Origin: Chitinophaga agrisoli
Lineage (GTDB): Bacteria; Bacteroidota; Bacteroidia; Chitinophagales; Chitinophagaceae
Length of the DNA stretch: 64,000 bases
Assembly (NCBI RefSeq): GCF_008386695.1
Contig: NZ_VUOC01000001.1
Location: 1,090,347 to 1,154,346, forward strand
Reading direction: 5' to 3'
How positions within the stretch are numbered: the first letter of the stretch is position 1; each line of letters starts with the position of its first letter. Position numbers and translations under genes: made by a program. Shown piece by piece: positions 18,760-26,639 of the stretch. The notes beneath the pieces are model-generated. The model did not search any database and was not told where the DNA came from. It saw only the letters and a program-made list of their open reading frames with translations.

Positions 18760-18795
18760 AAGGCCTCTGCATTGCTTATGTCGGAGGCCTTTTTA
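18760..18795 (+). terminator. Rho-independent terminator after the DUF892 gene
   Basis: AAGGCCTC (18760-18767) pairs perfectly with GAGGCCTT (18784-18791), with a 16-nt loop and a following T-run. In-frame starts of the next gene at 18772 and 18778 fall inside this hairpin. That supports the ATG at 18814 as its real start. Confidence 0.85.
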
Positions 18796-18813
18796 AATCA
18801 TAATCTACCCGGC

Positions 18814-19350
18814 ATGGATGCTGAAATTAACTATATACATGACCATTGCCTGGCTAACGGTCTAACCCTGGCAGTAGCGGAAAGCGTTACCTCCGGCAGG
18901 CTGCAGCTATTATTTAGCAAAGCCACCGGCGGGGCGCAGTTCTTCCAGGGTGGCATTACCACCTATAATACAGGACAAAAGACAAAGCACCTGCAGGTGG
19001 AACCTATTCATGCCCTGGCCTGTAACGCCGTATCCCAGGAGGTAGCCATACAAATGGCCCTGGGTGTTTGCCACCTGTTTAACTGCAATGTAGGTATTGC
19101 GGTAACAGGTTATGCAGCGCCGGCCCCGGAAATGGACATACATGAGCCATTTGCATTCTTTGCTATCACCTGCCGGGGACAGACCGTTATGGCGCAGAAA
19201 ATAGTGCCCGTAGCCCATGAGCCGGAAGAGGTGGCGCAGGAATATGCCTTGCAGATCATGCATAGCTGCTACCAGTATTTCAGGCAGCAGGGCACTAAAA
19301 TAAACAGTGAGGCCGTGAAAGGTGAAAAGGAAGATCCGGCTCGCCATTAA
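18814..19350 (+). CDS. CinA C-terminal domain protein (PncC-type amidohydrolase)
   Basis: This 178-residue stand-alone CinA-C domain should hydrolyse nicotinamide mononucleotide to nicotinate mononucleotide in pyridine-nucleotide recycling. The family core is visible: LAVAESVTSGRLQ, KATGGAQFFQGGITTYNTGQK, then NAVSQEVAIQMALG and VGIAVTGYAAP. The usual AESCTGG is AESVTSG here, so activity is plausible but not certain; divergent paralogs are common in Bacteroidota. The start at 18814 was chosen because the earlier ones lie in a terminator. The C-terminal 20 residues are charged and variable. A short-chain dehydrogenase gene follows after 23 bp. Confidence 0.8.
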   Translation: MDAEINYIHDHCLANGLTLAVAESVTSGRLQLLFSKATGGAQFFQGGITTYNTGQKTKHLQVEPIHALACNAVSQEVAIQMALGVCHLFNCNVGIAVTGYAAPAPEMDIHEPFAFFAITCRGQTVMAQKIVPVAHEPEEVAQEYALQIMHSCYQYFRQQGTKINSEAVKGEKEDPARH

Positions 19351-19373
19351 GTAATGATAAAGCCTACCGCATT

Positions 19374-20243
19374 ATGCAGAAATCTTCTAAGAAAAAACCC
19401 GTACGCCCACCCCAGCATCAGAAAAAACAGCCGGGTATTGAAGCTAAAATGCGCCCGGAACCGGAATATGCAAAGCCTTCTAAGCCATTAGGCGGCCGCC
19501 TGCTGGGCAAGGTTGCCGTTATTACCGGCGGGGATAGCGGCATAGGACGCGCCGTAGCGGTGGCCTTTGCAGAGGAGGGCGCGCATGTGGTGATCGCCTA
19601 CCTGGATGAGGAGGTGGATGCGCGTAAAACCCAGGAACTGGTAGAGGAGCGGGGTGGCAAAGCCTTGCTGATAGCCGGGGATGTATCTAAGGAAAAACAC
19701 TGCCAGCGTATCATCGACCAAACGCTTAAGAAATTTGGTCAGCTGGATATACTGGTGAACAATGCCGCCGTGCAGTACCCCCAGGCCCGCCTGGAAGATA
19801 TTACCGCGGATCAGCTGCAACGCACATTTGCCACCAATATCTTTTCGCATTTTTACCTTACTAAAGCGGCCTTGCCACACCTGGCCAAAGGCAGCTGCAT
19901 CATAAATACCACTTCTGTAACCGCCTATCGCGGCAGCAGCCACCTGATCGATTATTCCGCTACCAAAGGCGCTATTGTAAGCTTTACCCGCTCCCTGTCT
20001 TCCGCACTGGCGGAAAAAGGCATACGGGTAAATGGCGTAGCGCCGGGCCCTATCTGGACGCCCCTGATACCCGCCACTTTTAAAGCGGAAGAAGTGTCGA
20101 AGTTTGGGACGGACGTGCCCCTTAAGCGGGCCGGAGAACCGTCAGAGGTAGGCCCCTGTTATGTATTCCTGGCCAGCGATGACGCCAGTTATATCACCGG
20201 GCAGATACTGCACCCTAATGGAGGAGAGATTGTGAATGGATAA
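19374..20243 (+). CDS. SDR family oxidoreductase
   Basis: The 289-residue protein belongs to the classical/extended short-chain dehydrogenase group related to Bacillus YhdF/YhxC. A basic Pro/Lys-rich N-terminal tail of about 45 residues precedes the Rossmann domain. Cofactor motif TGGDSGIGRAVA, structural NNAAVQYP, catalytic Ser in TTSVTAYRGSS and Tyr-x3-Lys in DYSATKGA are all present, so it should be an active NAD(P)-dependent enzyme. Relatives are often part of general-stress regulons. Its end overlaps the start of the topoisomerase gene by 8 bp, indicating translational coupling. The substrate is unknown. Confidence 0.92.
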   Translation: MQKSSKKKPVRPPQHQKKQPGIEAKMRPEPEYAKPSKPLGGRLLGKVAVITGGDSGIGRAVAVAFAEEGAHVVIAYLDEEVDARKTQELVEERGGKALLIAGDVSKEKHCQRIIDQTLKKFGQLDILVNNAAVQYPQARLEDITADQLQRTFATNIFSHFYLTKAALPHLAKGSCIINTTSVTAYRGSSHLIDYSATKGAIVSFTRSLSSALAEKGIRVNGVAPGPIWTPLIPATFKAEEVSKFGTDVPLKRAGEPSEVGPCYVFLASDDASYITGQILHPNGGEIVNG

Positions 20244-21303
20244 GACCATGGAAAATACTATCGTTATAGACGTAATGGAAGCCGCCAAAGCGGCCCGCCT
20301 GCGCTATGTGCGGGCAACTATGCCGGGCTTTACCCGGCTGAAAAACGGCGCCGGCGTATATTATACAGACGCGGATGGCAAAAAGATCACGGACGAGGCC
20401 ATCCTGGAGCGCATCCGGAAACTGGTACTGCCCCCCGCCTGGGAGCAGGTATGGATCTGCCCGTACGCTAATGGCCATTTACAGGCCGTTGGTACAGACG
20501 CCATGGGCCGCCGTCAGTACCGGTACCATGCCACCTGGATGCAGGTGCGTAATGAAACCAAATATGATCGCCTGCTACATTTTGGGGAGAAACTGCCTCA
20601 GATCCGCAAACGCATCCGGGCAGGGCTTCGGAAAAGAGCCATGAATAAGGAAAAAGTGATCTCCCTCGCCCTTAGCGTTATGCAGGAAACCACCATCCGG
20701 GTGGGCAATGCTTCTTACGAAAAATTATATGGTTCTTACGGGTTGACCACCTTACGCAACCAGCATGTGAAGATCAACGGTAATACCTTGTTCTTCCATT
20801 TTAGGGGTAAAAAAGGAGTGGAACAGAAGATCACCCTAAAACACGCTACCCTCGCAAAATTGCTGCGCCAGGTAAAGGATATTCCCGGACAAGAGCTTTT
20901 CCAATACTACGATGAGCAGGGTGAGCATAAAGGCCTGGATTCCGGCGAGGTGAATGAGTACCTGAAGGAATGTAGCGGCGAAGATTTTACCTGTAAAGAT
21001 TTCCGGACCTGGTCAGGCACCGTACATGCGCTGAACCTGCTGGCGGATATGGACCCATTTGACACGGCCACGGCCTGTAAACGAAATATTGTGACAGTGA
21101 TGGATGGGGTTGCGTGTAAACTGGGCAATACAAGGGCAGTATGTAAGAAGTATTATGTGCATCCAAGGATAATTGAGGCCTACGAGCAGGGCACGCTGGA
21201 ACCCTATTTACAACAGATCCGGGAGAAGCGCCAGCAACCCGCAAAAGGAGAACTGCGTAATGACGAACGGGTGCTGATGGCTTTTCTGAAAAAGAAACGG
21301 TAA
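20236..21303 (+). CDS. DNA topoisomerase IB (poxvirus-like)
   Basis: The 355-residue enzyme relaxes supercoils by nicking one strand through a 3'-phosphotyrosyl intermediate. Visible motifs include RYHATWMQVRNETKYDRL, the catalytic region LSVMQETTIRVGNASYEK, LRNQHVKI, FHFRGKKGVEQ, FRTWSGTVHA, and near the C-terminus CKKYYVHPRIIEAYEQG, which holds the nucleophilic Tyr. Length fits the bacterial type IB family. Start at 20236 gives an 8-bp overlap with the SDR gene; an in-frame ATG nine bases later is possible. Its placement near Ku and LigD suggests a role under DNA damage or desiccation stress (inference). Confidence 0.94.
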   Translation: MDKTMENTIVIDVMEAAKAARLRYVRATMPGFTRLKNGAGVYYTDADGKKITDEAILERIRKLVLPPAWEQVWICPYANGHLQAVGTDAMGRRQYRYHATWMQVRNETKYDRLLHFGEKLPQIRKRIRAGLRKRAMNKEKVISLALSVMQETTIRVGNASYEKLYGSYGLTTLRNQHVKINGNTLFFHFRGKKGVEQKITLKHATLAKLLRQVKDIPGQELFQYYDEQGEHKGLDSGEVNEYLKECSGEDFTCKDFRTWSGTVHALNLLADMDPFDTATACKRNIVTVMDGVACKLGNTRAVCKKYYVHPRIIEAYEQGTLEPYLQQIREKRQQPAKGELRNDERVLMAFLKKKR

Positions 21304-21313
21304 AAAATGTGAA

Positions 21314-21405
21314 AATGTGCTAATATGCTAAGGTGCCAATGGATGCAAATTGAGTAATTATTGCATTTTCATTAGCACATTGGCATATTAGCACATCAGC
21401 ACATT
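21314..21405. repeat. Palindrome built of 8-bp ATGTGCTA-type words
   Basis: The left arm (21314-21341) reads as ATGTGCTA, ATATGCTA, AGGTGCCA. The right arm (21370-21405), read on the minus strand, gives ATGTGCTG, ATGTGCTA, ATATGCCA, ATGTGCTA. The arms are complementary with one offset. An inner pair ATGCAAAT/ATTGCAT extends the fold. It fills the gap between two convergent genes and overlaps the stop codon of the minus-strand one. The same word family occurs at 50829-50931 and 54103-54232. Confidence 0.75.
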
Positions 21406-21751
21406 AAAAAAGTTCCTGCTCTTCCCTGTCTTCTACCGGGATCTTCTTGATAAAATCATCAAACCCGCTTTCTTCATGTGAGCTGTACATGCCGTAAGCG
21501 TCCAGCACGTATCCTTTTTCTCCTTCCTTGTCCTCCATTAGATATAAAATGTTGGAATCGGCAGGGTCGGATTCTCCTTCAAAACGGAAGGTACGTACGA
21601 TCTTCAGATCGTCCGGATTGTATACTTTTTGGCTTTCTGCAGATTGCATCCTACCGTGATCGCTCATTTTAAATTCATGGTCATAACCTTTATGTCTCAT
21701 CTTTTCCATTACCTGGGAAAGCGTTGTCATTTCGCCTGGTTTGTCTTGCAT
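21404..21751 (-). CDS. Conserved hypothetical small acidic protein
   Basis: The 115-residue soluble protein starts MQDKPGEMTTLSQVMEKMRH, with a central segment (VYNPDDLKIVRTFRFEGESDP, then NILYLMEDKEGEKGYVLDAYG). Relatives of this size and pattern are widespread in Bacteroidota and are sometimes labelled phosphoribosylpyrophosphate synthetase. No PRPP-synthetase motif is visible here, so I do not use that name. No signal peptide or membrane helix is seen. It is antiparallel to the topoisomerase gene within the stress block. Confidence 0.75.
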   Translation of the reverse strand: MQDKPGEMTTLSQVMEKMRHKGYDHEFKMSDHGRMQSAESQKVYNPDDLKIVRTFRFEGESDPADSNILYLMEDKEGEKGYVLDAYGMYSSHEESGFDDFIKKIPVEDREEQELF

Positions 21752-21842
21752 AACAAAAGGGTTTTAGTTACCGTATAAATTCCAAAAGTTATGCCACCGG
21801 CATTCTCTTTGTAAAGTTTAACAGAGCTTCAAAATTGTTTAT

Positions 21843-22517
21843 ATGGAAAACGCTGCAAATCGCCGGCACTCAATGTTTTACCGGAATGGGCTTACCATTG
21901 TATTCCTGTCATTACTAATCTTGGCCTTGGGTGGGCAGGCGTATACCGGCTGGCAGGAACATAATGAGGAATTAACGGAAAAAGGTGGGGCGGCTATCAC
22001 CTTTTTGTCTTATCTGACAAGCAACCATTTCCTGGAAGCCACTTTTGAGAACTGGGAAAGTGAGTTTCTCCAGATGGCGGCTTATGTGTGGTTAACGGTT
22101 TGGTTAAGACAAAAAGGTTCCGCAGAGTCCAAGGACCTGGATAAGCCGGAGGAGGTGGACCGGGAGCCCAGGCCCCATCCGGATGCGCCGTGGCCGGTTA
22201 AAAAAGGCGGCGTTTGGCTAAGCCTCTACAAACACTCCCTGAGCCTGGCCTTTTTCCTGCTATTTATGGTATCATTTGTGTTACATTTTAAGGGCAGCAG
22301 GGGCGACTATAATGTAGAACAGCTGGCTATGGGCAAGCCCATCGCATCCATAGCACAATATCTGGTCAATAAACGGTTCTGGTTCGAGTCATTCCAGAAC
22401 TGGCAAAGCGAATTTCTTTCCGTAGCCGCCATCGTTTTTTTATCTATTTATCTGCGGCAAAAAGGCTCTCCGGAATCCAAACCGGTAGATGCGCCACATA
22501 GCGAAACTGGAAAATAG
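21843..22517 (+). CDS. DUF6766 family membrane protein with internal duplication
   Basis: This 224-residue protein has four predicted membrane helices in two pairs. The two halves are clearly homologous: FENWESEFLQMAAYVWLTVW and LRQKGSAESK in the first, FQNWQSEFLSVAAIVFLSIY and LRQKGSPESK in the second. It is thus an internal tandem duplication of a two-helix unit ending in a cytoplasmic LRQKGSxESK tail. The family is found in soil and desert bacteria, often beside stress genes; no activity is known. It lies 36 bp before ku and could be co-transcribed with the end-joining genes. Confidence 0.85.
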   Translation: MENAANRRHSMFYRNGLTIVFLSLLILALGGQAYTGWQEHNEELTEKGGAAITFLSYLTSNHFLEATFENWESEFLQMAAYVWLTVWLRQKGSAESKDLDKPEEVDREPRPHPDAPWPVKKGGVWLSLYKHSLSLAFFLLFMVSFVLHFKGSRGDYNVEQLAMGKPIASIAQYLVNKRFWFESFQNWQSEFLSVAAIVFLSIYLRQKGSPESKPVDAPHSETGK

Positions 22518-22553
22518 ACATAACTAATCAATCACCTTTTAATCATTTAAACT

Positions 22554-23348
22554 ATGAGAGCAATTTGGTCAGGATCCATCGGTTTCGGGCTGGTAAATAT
22601 CCCGGTTAAATTGTACAGCGCTATACAAGAAAGCCGGCTGGACCTGGATATGCTGGATAAGAAAGACCATGCCCGCATCCGCTATCAGCGGGTGAATGAA
22701 AACACCGGCAAAGAGGTGGCCTGGGAACAGATCGTAAAGGGATATTTATACAACGATGAATATGTGATAGTAGAAGATGAGGATTTTGAGGAAGCCAGCC
22801 CAAAGAAAAGCAAGATCATAGAAATAGAGGCCTTTGTACAGGAAGAGGAAATAGATGATATCTATTTTGAGACCCCGTACTTTATTGAGCCGGAAAAAGG
22901 CGGCGCCAAAGCCTATGAGTTGCTGCTGAAAACCCTGCAGAAAACAGGGAAGGCAGGCTTGAGCCGCTTTGTGCTACGTACCAAGGAGCACCTGGCCGTG
23001 GTACGCCCGCGGGAAAATTACCTGTTATTACAGCAGTTACGTTTTGAGCAGGAGCTGCGTGCGCCGGATGATCTATCGCTGCCGGACAGCCGTACAAAAG
23101 TGAGCAAAAAAGAGCTGGATATGGCGGAGGAGCTGGTAAAACAATATACCACCGCTTTCGATATCAGCCAGTATAAGGATGAATATACCGCAGAGCTCAT
23201 AAAGATCATCAAGGCTAAAGCCAGTGGTAAACGCCGCACCGTGAAGAAAATGAAGATCGTACATACCAAAAGCGATGACCTGTTTGATCAGCTGAAGGCC
23301 AGCCTGGGTGGCGGCGGTCGTACTACTAATAAAAAACGCGCCTCATGA
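22554..23348 (+). CDS. ku: Ku protein for non-homologous end joining
   Basis: The 264-residue bacterial Ku homodimer threads onto DNA double-strand ends and recruits LigD. The N-terminus MRAIWSGSIGFGLVNIPVKLYS is the family hallmark. The bridge region YLYNDEYVIVEDEDFEEASP and the FETPYFIEPEKGG segment are present. The C-terminal tail is basic (SGKRRTVKKMK and TNKKRAS), as expected for DNA and LigD contact. Its stop overlaps the ligD start by 4 bp, so the two proteins are translationally coupled. Confidence 0.97.
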   Translation: MRAIWSGSIGFGLVNIPVKLYSAIQESRLDLDMLDKKDHARIRYQRVNENTGKEVAWEQIVKGYLYNDEYVIVEDEDFEEASPKKSKIIEIEAFVQEEEIDDIYFETPYFIEPEKGGAKAYELLLKTLQKTGKAGLSRFVLRTKEHLAVVRPRENYLLLQQLRFEQELRAPDDLSLPDSRTKVSKKELDMAEELVKQYTTAFDISQYKDEYTAELIKIIKAKASGKRRTVKKMKIVHTKSDDLFDQLKASLGGGGRTTNKKRAS

Positions 23349-26011
23349 GTTTAACCACTTATCATAAGAAACGGAACTTTAAGGAAACAGCAGAGCCAAA
23401 AGGAGGAAAGTCCACTAAAGGGAAACATATATTCGTGATCCAGCGCCACCACGCTTCCCGTATCCATTACGATTTCAGGCTGGAGGTAGCCGGCGTGCTA
23501 AAAAGCTGGGCCGTGCCCAAAGGACCTTCCCTGAACCCCGCAGATAAAAGACTGGCCATGCAGGTAGAAGATCACCCGTATGACTATAAGGATTTTGAAG
23601 GGGAGATACCCAAAGGCAATTACGGCGCGGGTACTGTGTACATATGGGATAAAGGCAGCTTTGACCTGCTGCGTGCGGATGGGAAGGACTTTGATAAAAC
23701 AGCGCTGAAAGAGATAAAGGAAGGCGACCTGAAAATACGTATGTACGGCAAAAAGCTGAAAGGAGAGTTCGCATTGGTGAAGATGAAGAACCGGGAAGAT
23801 AATTCCTGGCTGCTCTTAAAACATAAGGATGGATATGCAGTAAAAGAGGAGTACAACAGCGAAGACCTTACGCCTAAACGCGTAATTGAAAAAGGTCTTA
23901 AATTCAAGGAAGCAGAAAAAGGAAGCTCCCCCAGCACTACGCGTAAAAGCGCCACCACGGCAAAGCGTGCTACTTCAAAACGCGCCGCTGAGCCCGAGGC
24001 GGCTGCTAAAAAAAAAGTCCCGTCCAGCGCAAAGCTAAAAGCAGCTCCCGCAAGAAGATATAAACCCACCATGGCCACCCTGGTAGACGCGCCGTTTAGC
24101 CGCGAAGGATGGCTGTTTGAGCCCAAATGGGATGGCTACCGTGCTATCGCCGATGTGCGGAAAGGCAAGGTGGACCTGTATTCCCGTAATCACATCTCCT
24201 TTAACAAAGATTATCCGACAATCGTAAACGCCGTAGAGAAAATTTCGCACAGTGTGGTACTGGACGGAGAGGTGATCGTGCTCAATAACAAAGGCATATC
24301 AGACTTTCAGGCATTACAGAATTATAAGACCACCGGCAAAGGCAAATGTGTTTATATGGTATTTGACCTGCTGTACCTGAATGGCCGGGAATTGCTGGAT
24401 ATGCCTTTAACAGAACGGAAAGAGCTGCTGCAGGAAGTAGTAAAACAACTGGATGATCCGGTGGTGATCTACTCTGCGCACGTAATGAAGGACGGTGAGA
24501 AATTATACAAAAAAGCCGCCTCCAAAATCTGGGAAGGCATTATTGCCAAGAAAGCAGATAGCGTATACGAAGAGAACCGGCGTACTATGAACTGGCTAAA
24601 GATGAAAGTACTGGCCCAGCAGGAAACCATCATCTGCGGGTATACGGAGCCACGCGGCAGCCGCAAAAAACTGGGCGCATTAATATTGGGCGTAATGGAC
24701 GATAAAGAGCAGCTCAGATACGTGGGGCATTGCGGTGGCGGGCTGACTGGGGATATGATAGATATGCTGTATGCAAAACTCCAGCCCCTGCGCCGGGACA
24801 CGCCGGTGTTCAAAGAAAAGATAAAGACAAATACACCGGTTACCTGGGTAAAGCCAGCGCTGGTATGCGAAGTAAAATTCTCTTCCTGGACAGAGGGTGG
24901 TATCATGCGGCAGCCCATTTTATTGGGCCTGCGGGAAGACAAGCCTGTACAGGAAGTACATCAGGAAACCGCTAAATCATTACATATGGCTAAAACCGCT
25001 AAGACTGCCACAGCTAAGACCACTAAGACTGGCAAGACTACCAAGGCCACCAAAGCTACAAGTGCCACGGCGGCGCCTATGGAAAAAGAGCGTACCATGA
25101 AACTGAATGGCAAGGAAGTAACGCTCACCAATCAGCAAAAGATCTTTTGGCCAAAGGAAAATATCACCAAAGGCCAGCTGATAGATTATTACCTGTCCGT
25201 AGCCCAATACCTGCTACCCTATCTGAAAGACCGGCCCCTGAGTCTGCACCGTTTTCCCAATGGGATAACAGGCAGCAGTTTCTACCATAAAGACCTGGAT
25301 ACTGATACCACGCCGGCATGGATCAGGACAATTCCTCTGCATGCCGCCTCTACGGGTAAGGATGTGGATTATATGATCTGCAATAACGAAGCTACACTGG
25401 CTTATATGATCAACCTGGGATGTATTGAGGCGAACCCCTGGTTGTCCCGCACCGCCAATCTGGATAACCCGGATTACCTTGTAATGGACCTCGACCCGGA
25501 AGATATTGCGTTTAAATATGTGGTGGAAACCGCCCTTTGCATTAAGGACGTATTGGAGCAGCTGAATATAAACGGTTTTTGTAAGACCTCCGGCGCTTCC
25601 GGCCTGCATATCTATATTCCCACCGGTGGTAAATACACGTTTGATACCTGCCGCCTGTTTGGCGAATATATTGCGCGGCAAACAAATCAGCAATTACCCC
25701 GCACTACCAGTATTATACGGGCCAAAGCGCAGCGTAAGAAAAAAGTATATATAGATTTTCTGCAGAACAGCCGCGGGCAAACAGTGGCCGCGCCTTATGC
25801 GGTGCGCCCCAAGCCAGGGGCCACGGTATCTACCCCCTTATTATGGGAAGAGGTGAATGAAAAGCTGAATATAGCCGACTATAATATTTTTAATACCCTG
25901 GAGCGTATCCAGGAAAAAGGGGATCTGTGGCAACCTGTACAAAAGGAGAAAAATGATCTCAAAAAAGTGATCCGGCAAATAGAGGAGCTGGCAAAGGCAG
26001 ATGTGGAATAG
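23345..26011 (+). CDS. ligD: ATP-dependent DNA ligase LigD (PE-LIG-POL)
   Basis: The 888-residue three-domain end-joining enzyme has the order phosphoesterase, ligase, polymerase/primase, as in Pseudomonas and unlike the mycobacterial order. The 3'-phosphoesterase occupies about 10-200 (HHASRIHYDFRLEVAG, EDHPYDYKDFEGEIPKGNYG). The ligase occupies about 235-540, with the AMP-accepting Lys in EPKWDGYRAI and the later DGEVIV and EGIIAKK motifs. The polymerase occupies about 590-880 (acidic DLDPEDIAFK and SGASGLHIYIPT). Two low-complexity linkers rich in Lys, Thr and Ala (about 195-230 and 545-580) separate the domains. With Ku it can process and seal double-strand breaks. Confidence 0.97.
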   Translation: MSLTTYHKKRNFKETAEPKGGKSTKGKHIFVIQRHHASRIHYDFRLEVAGVLKSWAVPKGPSLNPADKRLAMQVEDHPYDYKDFEGEIPKGNYGAGTVYIWDKGSFDLLRADGKDFDKTALKEIKEGDLKIRMYGKKLKGEFALVKMKNREDNSWLLLKHKDGYAVKEEYNSEDLTPKRVIEKGLKFKEAEKGSSPSTTRKSATTAKRATSKRAAEPEAAAKKKVPSSAKLKAAPARRYKPTMATLVDAPFSREGWLFEPKWDGYRAIADVRKGKVDLYSRNHISFNKDYPTIVNAVEKISHSVVLDGEVIVLNNKGISDFQALQNYKTTGKGKCVYMVFDLLYLNGRELLDMPLTERKELLQEVVKQLDDPVVIYSAHVMKDGEKLYKKAASKIWEGIIAKKADSVYEENRRTMNWLKMKVLAQQETIICGYTEPRGSRKKLGALILGVMDDKEQLRYVGHCGGGLTGDMIDMLYAKLQPLRRDTPVFKEKIKTNTPVTWVKPALVCEVKFSSWTEGGIMRQPILLGLREDKPVQEVHQETAKSLHMAKTAKTATAKTTKTGKTTKATKATSATAAPMEKERTMKLNGKEVTLTNQQKIFWPKENITKGQLIDYYLSVAQYLLPYLKDRPLSLHRFPNGITGSSFYHKDLDTDTTPAWIRTIPLHAASTGKDVDYMICNNEATLAYMINLGCIEANPWLSRTANLDNPDYLVMDLDPEDIAFKYVVETALCIKDVLEQLNINGFCKTSGASGLHIYIPTGGKYTFDTCRLFGEYIARQTNQQLPRTTSIIRAKAQRKKKVYIDFLQNSRGQTVAAPYAVRPKPGATVSTPLLWEEVNEKLNIADYNIFNTLERIQEKGDLWQPVQKEKNDLKKVIRQIEELAKADVE

Positions 26012-26058
26012 TAATTGTAAAATATAAAGTAGTGTAGAACAATTTAAATAATTGAGTT

Positions 26059-26547
26059 ATGGCTACAATACATCATCATCACCCTGTAAAAGTCGGTTTC
26101 TGGTATAGTATTGTTATTTCAATTATTTCACTAGTGCTGACGGTCATTTTTTATGTGTCTAATGTATATGCCGCGTTATGGACGGGTTATTTCGTGAACC
26201 TGGTGCTGTTCCTGGGCGTATTATTCGCCATCTGGCATTATAACCGCCAGCACCATGATCATGTTACCCAGCGCGAATTATTCTCCGTAGGTTTACGTAT
26301 CACCCTTGTTGTAACGGTAGTACTAACGGTCTTCTCCCTCATCTTCCACTTTATCATACAAGCCAATCCCCCCAGCGGTTCCCTGATGAACGAAGGAGGC
26401 AGCCCCCAGGGCGTAGATATGCCCCGCAATTTCTGGGTATTCCTGATCAGTAATGTATTTTTCTCCAATGGCATTGTAGGCCTGCTGGCCGCCTTGATGG
26501 GTTCCATGTATTTTAAGCGTAATCAGAAAACCGCTGGCGAAGACTAA
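26059..26547 (+). CDS. DUF4199-like four-helix membrane protein
   Basis: The 162-residue inner-membrane protein has hydrophobic helices at about 12-35, 39-60, 78-100 and 125-150. A histidine-rich start (MATIHHHHPVK) and the cytoplasmic-looking HYNRQHHDHVTQRE between helices 2 and 3 are notable. Layout and length resemble DUF4199 proteins, common in Bacteroidota and without known function; the family label is tentative. It follows ligD after 47 bp. The whole gap after it is filled by a palindrome. Confidence 0.6.
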   Translation: MATIHHHHPVKVGFWYSIVISIISLVLTVIFYVSNVYAALWTGYFVNLVLFLGVLFAIWHYNRQHHDHVTQRELFSVGLRITLVVTVVLTVFSLIFHFIIQANPPSGSLMNEGGSPQGVDMPRNFWVFLISNVFFSNGIVGLLAALMGSMYFKRNQKTAGED

Positions 26548-26549
26548 TC

Positions 26550-26628
26550 AATTACAAATTATCAATTACGAATTACAACGGAACGACTGACTACCCCATT
26601 CGTAATTCGTAATTGATAATTCGTAATT
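26550..26628. repeat. Palindrome built of 7-bp AATTACG-type words
   Basis: The left arm (26550-26577) is four 7-bp units: AATTACA, AATTATC, AATTACG, AATTACA. The right arm (26601-26628), read on the minus strand, gives AATTACG, AATTATC, AATTACG, AATTACG in matching order, so 26 of 28 positions pair. The right arm ends on the first base of the -7 element of the downstream gene. The palindrome fills almost the whole gap between the two coding sequences. Confidence 0.85.
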
Positions 26629-26635
26629 ACCTTTG
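26628..26635 (+). promoter_or_regulatory. -7 promoter element TACCTTTG
   Basis: This exact TAnnTTTG match is followed by GCGC, and only 4 nt separate it from the ATG at 26640. Initiation at or next to the A of the start codon is expected, so the mRNA would be leaderless. It abuts the AATTACG palindrome. Confidence 0.6.
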
Positions 26636-26639
26636 CGCT

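Noticed and set aside
24960-25085. Thr/Lys/Ala-rich repeats in ligD as a possible frameshift or repeat expansion error
   Set aside because: The reading frame stays open and both flanking domains are intact. It is an ordinary interdomain linker.
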